From Phaeobacter sp. G2 (GTDB taxonomy: Bacteria > Pseudomonadota > Alphaproteobacteria > Rhodobacterales > Rhodobacteraceae), in the NCBI GenBank assembly GCA_025163595.1, contig CP104100.1, forward strand, positions 1,488,001 through 1,552,000: a stretch of 64,000 nt of DNA, read 5' to 3'. How positions within the stretch are numbered: the stretch's first letter is position 1; every line of letters begins with the position of its first letter. Of the stretch, positions 42,584 to 51,700 are shown piece after piece. The notes below the pieces were generated by a model that had not been told where the DNA came from, searched no databases, and saw only the letters and a program-made list of their open reading frames with translations. The position numbers and the translations under genes were made by a program.

Positions 42584-45399
42584 GCACGCAGCCCAACCCC
42601 GCTGCACAGCGCTTATTGCAGGCGGATGATCAGGATATGGTGGCCTACGGCGACGGCGCGCAGATCTCTTTGCAGGGGGCAAACCGGTGTTTCCTGATCG
42701 AAAGCGGGCGCCTGGATGTCTATATTGGCTGCGGAGACCAGTCACAGGCCATAGCGGAGCTGGTTGAGGGCGAGGTTATTCTCGGTCTGGACGGCAGCAG
42801 GGAGCGCCTGTTTGGCCGGGCGCGCGGCGATCTGCAGCTGTGCCGGATAGAACTGCCTGCCTATTGCGCCCCGGATGCGGATGCCGAGCAAAGACTGCTG
42901 CACGCGCTGAACCTTGATATCTGGTTGGCGCGTCTCAACGCGATTGCACCGGGCTACGCCCAGCAGGGCACGCAGCCAGATCACCCTGCGATGACGCAGG
43001 GCATTACATGGGTCAAAGACATTGATTGCGCAGAGGCGCTGCCGAGACCGCATTTCCCACAAGATGGCACCCCGGACCAGGATGGCAATTCCTTCACTGT
43101 GTTCGTCCGTGATACCGAGGCACTCTTGGCACAGCCGATGGCTGCTGCCACCATTGCAGCGGCCAATGGGCACCTTGCCCAGACCATTGCTGACGGGATG
43201 CAAAGCAGAGCGGAGGCCCAGGTCCAGCGGCGGGTGCTGCAGGCTACTCAGGATACGGCGCGTCTGGATCGTGCTTTTGGGCGGCTGACCGCGTCCTTGT
43301 CGGCCAAATCTCCCACAGTTCAGCAGGGACACAGCCCTGCCCAGATGGCGGCTGGCTTTGCCCAGATCGCGCATTTGGCCCGGCGGGCAGGGCATGACCT
43401 GACTGCGTTTGAGCCTGGCAAAGATCTGGCCGGGCGGGGTTATATCTGCGCCCTGTGCGATGCCAACAATATCCGCTACCGCACAATCACGCTGACGGGA
43501 CACTGGTGGCGCAAGGATTCCGGTGACTTTGTTGTCTTTGATGAGGCTGGCCAGGTTTTCACCCTCATGCGCGAAAACAGATCCTATGTGGTGATGGATG
43601 CCAATGGTGACAAACGGCAGTTTCGTCCCGAGATGGCAGCCCAATGGGAGGGGCAGGGGTTGTTCCTCTATTGGCCGCTTCCAGATCAGCCGGTCAATGG
43701 CTGGGGCTTGATCGGGCGGGTGTTTCGCATCTGCGCCTCGGATCTTTGGACTGTCTTTGGGGTGAGCCTGGCCATGAGCCTGCTGGCGCTTGTTCTGCCA
43801 ATTGGTGCGGGCATTCTGGTTGGGCAAATCATCCCGCAGCAAAGTCAGGCTCTTTTGGTGCAGCTTGGCGTGATCCTTGCGCTGGTGGCGATGGTGCAAT
43901 TTGCCATCGGCATTATCTCCCAGATTGCAGCTGCCAGGATTGAAACCCGTGCGACGCTTTGGATCCAGGGATCGGTCATGGACCGGATTTTGCGCCTGCC
44001 CACGGGGTTCTTTCGCAGGTACGCATCGGGTGAGCTGACCCAGCGCGCCCTGGCGATCAGCCGATTGGAGCGTCTGGTGACCAATGGCATGATCACCGGT
44101 GTCCTGTCGGGCTTGTTTTCGTTTCTGAGCTTTGGCCTGATGTTTCATTTTGCCCCCGGACTTGTCCTGCCCGCGCTCGGAGCGGCGGCGGTTTTTATCG
44201 TCATTGCCGCCTTGCTGGGCCGGGCCGAGACAGCCGCCGCCCGCAGTCAGATCCTGACCAGTGGCCCGGTTATTGCGCGCATGATGGATATTGCGCAGGG
44301 CATTGAAAAACTGCGTTTTTCTGCTGCCGAGGCGCCGGCGTTTGAGCGCTGGACACAGGCTTTTCAGCTGCAACAATCGGCGGCCTACCGGGAAAAACGC
44401 ATGGCGGCGCTGATGGAAACCTTTAGCGGATCGTTCCTGGCAACGGCTACATTGACGGTTTTTGTGGTGATTGGACAACGCGGGAGTGACAGTGCGCTCT
44501 CTACCGCCAGTCTGGTCAGTTTTCTGACATGTTTTGCCAGCTTTATGACGGGCTTAGGCCAGTTGACCCGCACGGCGACGCAGCTTGCCAGCTTTAAACC
44601 GATCTATGATTTTGCAGCCCCCATTCTGCAGGAGATCCCAGAAAACAGTCAGGGCGGCACCGACCCCGGCGCGCTGCAGGGGGCGTTTTCGCTCACCAAT
44701 GTGCGCTTTGCCTACAAAGACCAGGGTCCGATGATCCTGGATGGGCTGAGCCTGACAATCAAGGCGGGTGATTATGTGGCGCTGGTTGGGGACTCGGGCT
44801 GCGGAAAATCGACCCTGCTGCGGTTGCTCATGGGGTTTGAGACGCCAAAGTCGGGATCTGTCAGCCTGGACCAAATCGATTTGCGAGTGATCGACAAACG
44901 CCTGATGCGCCGCCAGTTTGGGGTGGTCATGCAGGATGCCAAACTGCTGCCGGGCTCGATCTATGACAATATTGTCGGCACCAATTTTGGCATGCCGATG
45001 GAGCAGGTGAGCCGGGCCATTCGTCAGGTAGGACTGGCAGACGACATTCAGCAGATGCCCATGGGGCTGCAAACCGGGGTTGTTGAATCCTCCGGTGGTC
45101 TGTCTGGTGGCCAGGTGCAGCGCATCATGCTGGCGCGGGCCATCGCAGCCAATCCCAAGGTTTTGTTGTTGGATGAAGCGACAAGTGCTTTGGACAACCG
45201 GACACAGGCCATTGTGACAGAAACGCTGGACGGGATGACGGCGACGCGCATTGTTGTGGCGCATCGGCTGTCCACGGTGGTGAAAGCCGACAAGATCATC
45301 GTGCTGGATCATGGCAAGGTGGTCGAGGTTGGCGACTATGACAGCCTGATGGCGCAGGATGGCAAATTTGCTGCCCTGGCACAGCGCCAGCTTGTCTGA
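42580..45399 (+). CDS. NHLP-family ABC exporter permease/ATPase without peptidase
   Basis: A 939-residue partner exporter starting at ATG 42580, overlapping the previous stop. The N-terminal ~120 residues look like a cyclic-nucleotide-binding-type beta roll (FLIESGRLDVYIGCG). A helical region follows, then five or six membrane helices (about 400 to 660). The ATPase has GDSGCGKST (Walker A), LSGGQVQRIMLARA and LLLDEATSALD. In NHLM systems this subunit pairs with the C39-containing exporter, probably as a heterodimer. Confidence 0.88.
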   Translation: MSTQPNPAAQRLLQADDQDMVAYGDGAQISLQGANRCFLIESGRLDVYIGCGDQSQAIAELVEGEVILGLDGSRERLFGRARGDLQLCRIELPAYCAPDADAEQRLLHALNLDIWLARLNAIAPGYAQQGTQPDHPAMTQGITWVKDIDCAEALPRPHFPQDGTPDQDGNSFTVFVRDTEALLAQPMAAATIAAANGHLAQTIADGMQSRAEAQVQRRVLQATQDTARLDRAFGRLTASLSAKSPTVQQGHSPAQMAAGFAQIAHLARRAGHDLTAFEPGKDLAGRGYICALCDANNIRYRTITLTGHWWRKDSGDFVVFDEAGQVFTLMRENRSYVVMDANGDKRQFRPEMAAQWEGQGLFLYWPLPDQPVNGWGLIGRVFRICASDLWTVFGVSLAMSLLALVLPIGAGILVGQIIPQQSQALLVQLGVILALVAMVQFAIGIISQIAAARIETRATLWIQGSVMDRILRLPTGFFRRYASGELTQRALAISRLERLVTNGMITGVLSGLFSFLSFGLMFHFAPGLVLPALGAAAVFIVIAALLGRAETAAARSQILTSGPVIARMMDIAQGIEKLRFSAAEAPAFERWTQAFQLQQSAAYREKRMAALMETFSGSFLATATLTVFVVIGQRGSDSALSTASLVSFLTCFASFMTGLGQLTRTATQLASFKPIYDFAAPILQEIPENSQGGTDPGALQGAFSLTNVRFAYKDQGPMILDGLSLTIKAGDYVALVGDSGCGKSTLLRLLMGFETPKSGSVSLDQIDLRVIDKRLMRRQFGVVMQDAKLLPGSIYDNIVGTNFGMPMEQVSRAIRQVGLADDIQQMPMGLQTGVVESSGGLSGGQVQRIMLARAIAANPKVLLLDEATSALDNRTQAIVTETLDGMTATRIVVAHRLSTVVKADKIIVLDHGKVVEVGDYDSLMAQDGKFAALAQRQLV

Positions 45400-45594
45400 T
45401 TTTGGCGGCCTGCAGGAACTAACACTGCGGCAGCCCTTAAAAAGCAGGCATTGCAATGGCGCCTTTGAAACTAATTAACCCTTTTCATTTTATCGTCTCC
45501 CCACAATACAACCGCGCCTTTTGCTCCAGTGGGCATATTTGTCATGCCGCCTTAGGGCAGGGGTCTTTTTTAAACTTCACGTAAGGAACGTATT

Positions 45595-45879
45595 ATGTCG
45601 ACTTGGACCGAAGAAGACCAACACACTGCCATTTCCGCTTTGTTGGAGCGCTGCGCAAGCGATGCGAACTTTTATCAAAGCGCCCTTGCAGATCCTGCTG
45701 CGGCAATCAAAACCGTGTCCGGCAAGGCGCTGCCTGAAGGCTTTAATCTGCGTCTGGTGGCAAATGAGGGGGCTGATCTGACCCTGGTCCTGCCCGACCC
45801 GGTGAGCGAAGATCTGTCCGATGCGGATCTGGAAGCTGTCGCCGGTGGTGGTCGCAGCTGTACCGTCACCATTATGTAA
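45595..45879 (+). CDS. NHLP-leader RiPP (lanthipeptide-type) precursor peptide
   Basis: A 94-residue precursor after AAGGA. The leader has nitrile-hydratase-like features: LLERCASDANFYQSALADPA, GKALPEGFNLRLVANEGADL, then TLVLPDPVSEDLSDADLEAV ending in AGG. Cleavage after the double Gly leaves a core of GRSCTVTIM (or RSCTVTIM), with one Ser, one Cys and two Thr. It lies between the export genes and the coupled GNAT-UPF0489-cupin-LanM operon, so it is the likely substrate of that LanM. The core is unusually short, and further precursors elsewhere in the genome are possible. Confidence 0.85.
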   Translation: MSTWTEEDQHTAISALLERCASDANFYQSALADPAAAIKTVSGKALPEGFNLRLVANEGADLTLVLPDPVSEDLSDADLEAVAGGGRSCTVTIM

Positions 45880-45984
45880 TCCGCGACTGATCAAGCGCTC
45901 CGGCTGGCCGCGTCAGCGCCCGGCCGGATCACGCGCCGCGCCTCTTGCTGAGGCCCGGCCCAGATTTTTCCTGAGGGTCGTTCT

Positions 45985-46932
45985 GTGACAGTCCCGTTTT
46001 CCACGCCTGCAGTGTCGCCCTGTCCGCCCTATTGTATTCAACCCATGGATCCGTGGCTGGCCCAATCGGCGGCTTCGGTGGTTTTTCCGCATTATAGAAA
46101 TCACCTGAACGGGACAGATCCAGCACGCATCCGATTGGCGGCTGTGGCGCAGGGTGACAGTGCAACGCGGCGGGTTCTGGGCGCCATTCTGGTTGAGATC
46201 GATCAGCCCAACGCCACGGTTTTGTCGCTGGCTGTAGCCCCCGAGTTTCGCCGCAGGGGCATCGCCAGGGCGCTTCTGGAACGGGCTCTGAAACAAGCCG
46301 AAATACAGGGGGCCAAACGGGCTTGCCTGTCGTTTGTGTCCCGGATGCCCCAGGTTACAGCATTAAAAGCCTTGCTGCGCAGTACAGGCTGGTCGGAGCC
46401 GGCACCCCGAATACTGTTTGCAGAAACGGCGCCGCAGCAGGTGTTGCAACAGGCCTGGGCGCAGCGGGTGCTGAGCCGGGGACCGCGCAATGCTACCGCC
46501 TTTGACTGGAGCGACCTGACGCCAGCGGACCGCGCCTTTGTCGAGGCTGAAATAGCAGCTGGGCGCTACCCGCAGGATGTCTCCCCGTTCTGGGATGAGG
46601 GCAATATCGCCCCGGTCAGTCTGGGCCTGCGTGCGGCAGATGGGCGCGTTGTGGGCTGGCTGGTCTGCCATTTTGTACCTCAGCGGCCAGGCAGCATCCG
46701 GTTTAGCCGCAGTTTCTGCCATGCCGAGACCGCTTTTCGGGGCAATGGCGCCTGGATCATGGCAGCGGCCCTGGAGCGTCACGTCAACAGCAGCCTGCAC
46801 CAAAGCCATCCGACGGTTCTTTTTGATGTGGATGAGCGCAACACGGCCATGATGACTGTCTACAGGCGTCGGATCGCGCCCTATATCGACAGCTCCTATC
46901 AAAGCTATCTTGTGGCAAAGGATCTATGCTGA
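45985..46932 (+). CDS. GNAT-family acetyltransferase in the lanthipeptide operon
   Basis: A 315-residue protein from GTG 45985 behind TGAGGGTCG. The first half is a GNAT domain with the acetyl-CoA pyrophosphate loop VAPEFRRRGIARALLERAL (about residues 77 to 95). The second half (from about 165) looks like a second, divergent GNAT repeat (LICHAETAFRGNGAWIMAAALE region). It overlaps the next gene by 7 bp. In RiPP pathways such enzymes can acetylate the N-terminus or side chains of the peptide; this is inferred from position. Confidence 0.7.
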   Translation: MTVPFSTPAVSPCPPYCIQPMDPWLAQSAASVVFPHYRNHLNGTDPARIRLAAVAQGDSATRRVLGAILVEIDQPNATVLSLAVAPEFRRRGIARALLERALKQAEIQGAKRACLSFVSRMPQVTALKALLRSTGWSEPAPRILFAETAPQQVLQQAWAQRVLSRGPRNATAFDWSDLTPADRAFVEAEIAAGRYPQDVSPFWDEGNIAPVSLGLRAADGRVVGWLVCHFVPQRPGSIRFSRSFCHAETAFRGNGAWIMAAALERHVNSSLHQSHPTVLFDVDERNTAMMTVYRRRIAPYIDSSYQSYLVAKDLC

Positions 46933-47897
46933 CCATGGCGCACCATACGACACCTTTACAGCAGACAGACAGGCCCCCCACGATCCCGGTGATCGGGTTT
47001 GAAGAGCACAACGAGGCCCTGATTGCGCTGGCCTGGGCGCGCGAGAATTCCCTGCTGGGCAACGCACCTGCGCGCCTTTTGCATGTGGATCAACATCAGG
47101 ATCTGGTGGTGCCCCAGCTCAGACGAACGATTGGCGGCACGCCGCTGACGGTTGCGGCTATCAAAGACCTGGTGGAGACCGAAATCTCCATCGCCAGCTT
47201 TATCTGGGCCGGGGTTTATCTGGGGCTTCTGGATGAGATGTTCTGGCTTGCGCCCAAGGCTGCCATTGCCGGGGGACGACCTCATTCAGCCCTGCCCAGT
47301 AAGTACCTGTGGATCGCCACCATGGATGAGCAACGGCGCGAGATGATCACCCTGGCGCAGCGCCCTGAGGCCAGTGAGGTGGGCAATGACGACCGCAAGT
47401 CGATGACGTTGCATTTTGTTGATACCGAGGCCCAGATGCCCGACCGGCCGGGCCCGGAGGCCGCCCCCTGGGTGTTGGGCATTGATCTGGATTACTTCTC
47501 TTGCAACAGCATGCCGGACAATGGCTTTCGCATCAGTGTCACCCGGGACACCTACGAACAGGTCTCCACCAACCGCCACCACCCGCTGCGCCTGTCGCCC
47601 TCGCACCGGGTTGAGGCCCGTCACGATGAACAGGGCTACTGGCTGGAATATGACATGCTGCCGCCCCGGAGCTCTGATCCGCTGGTGCGCAACACCGCAG
47701 AGATTGAGGTCGAGATCGACAGGCTGGGGGCGATGTTGTCACGCCAGACACAGGCCCCGGCCCTGATCCTGATCGCCCGTTCACAGATCAGCGGATTTAC
47801 CCCCCGCGACCAATGCGAATTCATCGAGGCCCGGGTAAAGGACATGCTGGCCTCGGTTTATCCCTGCACACTTCTGGAAGGATCTGACCTATGGTGA
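46926..47897 (+). CDS. UPF0489-family protein in the lanthipeptide operon
   Basis: A 323-residue protein with the UPF0489 pattern: an early LLHVDQHQDLVVP (about residue 54), a central VLGIDLDYFSCNSMPD (about 180) and a C-terminal LILIARSQISGFTPRDQCEF. The conserved His/Asp residues resemble an arginase/deacetylase-like metal site (HVDQHQD and DLDYF). Function is not established, but the metal-hydrolase look suggests deacylation, deamidation or guanidine hydrolysis. The core contains an arginine (RSC), so an arginase-like conversion to ornithine is a testable idea. It overlaps both neighbouring genes. Confidence 0.7.
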   Translation: MLTMAHHTTPLQQTDRPPTIPVIGFEEHNEALIALAWARENSLLGNAPARLLHVDQHQDLVVPQLRRTIGGTPLTVAAIKDLVETEISIASFIWAGVYLGLLDEMFWLAPKAAIAGGRPHSALPSKYLWIATMDEQRREMITLAQRPEASEVGNDDRKSMTLHFVDTEAQMPDRPGPEAAPWVLGIDLDYFSCNSMPDNGFRISVTRDTYEQVSTNRHHPLRLSPSHRVEARHDEQGYWLEYDMLPPRSSDPLVRNTAEIEVEIDRLGAMLSRQTQAPALILIARSQISGFTPRDQCEFIEARVKDMLASVYPCTLLEGSDLW

Positions 47898-48751
47898 GTG
47901 CCGCTTTACCCAGCCCGCAGGCGCCAGAGGCAGGCGCGCAGGGAGCAACGATCGCGCGTCGCACGCGGGTATTGGCCTCTGAATTGAACCGCGCCTTCCT
48001 CAGCCAGGGCAGCACCCAGCCTGTACTGCTGACGGGGTTGACCGATGGCTGGCCCGCGATGGATCGCTGGAGCTTTGACCATTTTGCAAAAACCTATGGC
48101 GATGAGCGGGTCATAGTGACTGATTACCTGGGCTCAAAGAACCTCCACAAGGTCGGCTTTGGCCGCTATCTGGACTACGTGCGCGACCCTTCGGTGGATC
48201 TTTTACCAGGGCAGCAGGCCGAAACCCCGTGGTATTCCCCCTATTGGTCGCCTTTTGTGGATCATCCGGAGTTATCCGCCGATTTTGATGTCTCTGAGAC
48301 GGTTGAGAACTGGATGCCGGAGGCCAGCGGGATTGACGCCGCTGAGGGTTCCAGCGAAGCGCTGATGGCGCAGTGGGCGCTGCGCGGGTTTTCCTGGCTG
48401 TTCATCGGCCCGGCCGGGACCTATACGCCCCGGCATCTGGACACGCTGAATACCCATGCCTGGAACACCCAGATTTGTGGGCGCAAACGGTTTGATCTGT
48501 GGACGCCGGGCCATTCGGCGCAGGGGGATGCACCGGATTTTCAGGTGGTGCTTGAACCGGGCGAGACACTCATTATTCCAATGGGGTGGGCTCATGCGGT
48601 GGTGGCTCTTGAGGCCTCGATCAGCCTCACCGGGAACTTTTTCAACGCCACCAACAGCGCTGCATTTTTCCGTACCATCTATACTCAGCCAGATGTCTGG
48701 CAGGCAAAGGCGCGTCTTGTTCCGGCGCTAAAGGCGCAGCTGACCCCATGA
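47891..48751 (+). CDS. JmjC/cupin-like 2-oxoglutarate dioxygenase-type protein
   Basis: A 286-residue cupin_8/JmjC-like protein. The N-terminus has VLLTGLTDGWPAMDRWSFDH; the core shows IGPAGTYTPRHLDTLNTHAW (HxD metal ligands as His-Leu-Asp, about residue 182) and later FQVVLEPGETLIIPMGWAHA supplying the distal His. Such enzymes hydroxylate peptides or proteins using Fe(II) and 2-oxoglutarate. Overlap with UPF0489 and LanM genes puts it in the same maturation operon, so it may hydroxylate the core. Start ATG lies inside the end of the UPF0489 gene. Confidence 0.8.
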   Translation: MVSAALPSPQAPEAGAQGATIARRTRVLASELNRAFLSQGSTQPVLLTGLTDGWPAMDRWSFDHFAKTYGDERVIVTDYLGSKNLHKVGFGRYLDYVRDPSVDLLPGQQAETPWYSPYWSPFVDHPELSADFDVSETVENWMPEASGIDAAEGSSEALMAQWALRGFSWLFIGPAGTYTPRHLDTLNTHAWNTQICGRKRFDLWTPGHSAQGDAPDFQVVLEPGETLIIPMGWAHAVVALEASISLTGNFFNATNSAAFFRTIYTQPDVWQAKARLVPALKAQLTP

Positions 48752-51700
48752 CCACAGCCCAGCCTGCAGCGGTTTGCGACAGGGCTGTGGACCTGGTGCA
48801 GCAGGTGGCAATAATCGCCGCCCGCGCCCAGACCCTGGAAGAGCGGTTGGCAAACCCTGTAGCGCTGGACCAGCACTGGCCACAGCACCAGCAGGCCGAA
48901 ATGGTCCAGAACTGGCGGCAGATCTGTGGTCAGGGCGATCCGGCAGACTTCGACAAACGTCTCGCGTGGTCAGGGCTTACTCCGGCGCGGCTGGAGACCT
49001 ATCTGGGCGATCCTCCAGCCATGCCGCGCAGTCAGTGGCCGGAGTGGGCGGAGTGGTTGCTTAATGTGTTGGCTAATCCCCGCCCTGATGCAGGGGCCAG
49101 CCCAGCCCCTGCTGCTCATTCGTCCCATCCTTTTGCCGAGGTTCTGGCAGGATTTTCCGACTACGCGACGCAGCATTTACAAACCGTCTATGAGGATATC
49201 TCCAAGGCGCTGGGCTGCGACACCCCTGCGGTGCTGCAGGACGCCTTGCTCAGCCGTCTATGCGATGTGTCTGTGCAGGTCTTGACGGCGGAATTTCAAA
49301 TCTTTCGCCACCCGCGGTTGGCTGGGACCATGGTGCTGCCGGGCGCGCATCACGCCTATGACGCCTTTGTCGGCTCCCTTCAGGACGGGGCGGGTTTGCT
49401 GGGGCTTTTTCAGAAATACCCCGTGCTTGCGCGGCTTCTGGCTACGGTTCTGCAACATGGGATCGCATTTACCCGCACATTGCGTGACCGTCTGGTGGCC
49501 GACCTGCCACTGCTGAAGCAGGCGTTTGGATTTGTTGGGCCCGCCCGGTTGGAATTGGCGGGCTCTGATCCGCATCTGGGTGGCCAGGTCTGTGTGAAAC
49601 TGGTGCCGCAGGCCGGACCGGCGGTGTTCTATAAACCAAAATCGCTGCAGCCAGAGCTGGTGTTTGAAGCCTTCCAGGTACATTTGGCCGGGCTGCTTGG
49701 CCTTCCCGCGCCCACCACTGGGGAAAATCTGGATCGTGGTCTATATGGCTGGAGCAGGGAAACCATATCTGCAGCCTGCGGTGATGCGGCAGAGGTTGCG
49801 TCTTTCTTTCGCGCCAGCGGGCATCTGTTGTTTGGCCAGTACCTGTTGGGCGGCGCAGACATTCACCGTGATAACCTGATTGCAGCGGGGCCGGTGCCGG
49901 TCATCATTGATCAGGAATGTCTGATGACCAATTGGCCAGCGCCCAGCGTTGATCAGACCCCGGCAGGTGTTGCCGCTGTGCGTGCCATGGTATTTGAGAC
50001 CGTTTTGCGGAGCTCGATGCTGCCGGAGTGGAATGACGCCTTTGAGGGCCAGCGGGTCGACATCAGTGCTTTGGGGGGGGCAGGCGGTCCCGAAAAACAA
50101 ACGCCAGACCTGGTGGTTTTGCACCCGAATTCGGACCTGATGCGGCTGGTGCGCAAGATCACACCGGTTGAGCGGCGCATGGAAAATCTGGTGCGCCATG
50201 ATGGCAGGATTGTGCAGTCTGCAGATCATGTTGATGATATCTTGCAAGGGTTTTCAGATGCTTACCACGCGCTGCGCAGCGCGCCGGAGCTGCCTGATGC
50301 GCTGGTTCAAAAGCTACAGTCCCTGCGCGCCCGGGTGGTGTTGCGGCAGAGCCGTGCCTATAGCGAGCGGCTGACCCGCCTGTGTGCGCCGGCCAATCTG
50401 CGCAATGGCATTGCCGCGCAGCTGTCCATGGAGAGCCTGTTTCAATCGCTTTTGCAGGACCCGGCGACGGCGGATAGCCTGGTTCCCGTTGTCAAAAGCG
50501 AGCTTGCCCAACTGATGAATATGGACGTGCCGGTGCTGCACGCCGGCGCCAATGGCCGCGCCATCCAGCTGCCAAGTAAAACTGAGGTTCGCGATGTGTT
50601 TCCAACCTCCGCCATGGAGAACTTAAAGGCGCGGATTGCCCGGCTGGGTGACAAAGACTTGGCGCTGCAAAGGCAACAGATCCTCACAAGTTTTGCCTGT
50701 CAGCAACGGACGGGGCCGGAGTGTTCTGCCTGGGCGCAACATAGGCCGCAACAGAGCGTCGAAACCAACAGGCCGGTTGCTGCTAATCCATCTTTGGGCG
50801 TGGTGCTGGGCCGCCTGGGCGATGATCTTTTGGCGCAGGCCATTCGCGGCACGCAGGGGTCGCTTGCCTGGCATGCGCCAGTGTATAAGGAAAGCATCGG
50901 CGCCTGGCGTCTGTCCCCCCTGCGCGAGCGGGTGTTTGATGGCGCGCTTGGCATTGCCTTGTTCCTGGCGGCGCTGACCCGGCAAAGCGGCAACAATGAC
51001 TATTTGCAGGCGGGGCTCAGCGGGATTTCAAACCTGCTTGAGAGCGCAGGCAGGGCGGCGACGGTGCGTATGCTGATGGCACCGGGGCTGGGGTGCGGCA
51101 CCGGGGTGGGGTCGGCGATCTATGGTCTGGTGCAGCTTGCGCGGATCAGCGGTCAAGATAATCTGGCCGATGTGGCACGGGATATCTTCTATAGGGTTGA
51201 GGCCCACCGCAGCAGCGGTACACACAGCACCACCAAAGCGGACTACGGTCTCTCTGCCGGCCTGTCGGGATATGTGAACGCATGTTTGGCGCTGGACCAG
51301 CATTACCCCGGCGATGCCCGGGTGCAGCGCACGCTTGAAGATTGTGCGGCGCGGATTGTCACGGCGGCGGTTCCTGATCAGGCGGGCGGGGTCTATTGGC
51401 CGTCGCCCTATGGCCCCGGGGTGTATGGTTTTGCCCATGGCAGCGCAGGGGTCGCAACAGTTCTCATGCGCGCAGCACGCCACCTGCAGGATACGCAGCT
51501 TTGGGACTATGGCCGTCGCGGTCTCAGTTTTGCTTTACGTCAGGATCAGGCCCTGCAGGAGGATCTAGGCTGGAAAACCGGCCGCATAGGGCTTTGCATT
51601 GCCGTGCAAGAAGCGCTGACCGTCCCTGGTGCAGAGGATTTGGATTTGCGCAGCTGGCTTGAACGGCAGATGGTGGCGCTCGGCAGTCACTCTGGGCTCG

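Noticed and set aside
40166..44478. Long leftward frames opposite the exporter genes (up to 578 codons)
   Set aside because: Gln/His/Arg-rich antisense shadows of GC-rich coding DNA; the rightward proteins have full family motifs.
39089..45399. Assigning the HlyD/ABC genes as the secretion system of the RTX protein at 15-17 kb
   Set aside because: C39 peptidase and NHLP-type features plus the adjacent NHLP precursor show they belong to the RiPP cluster; RTX exporters have no functional C39 cysteine.
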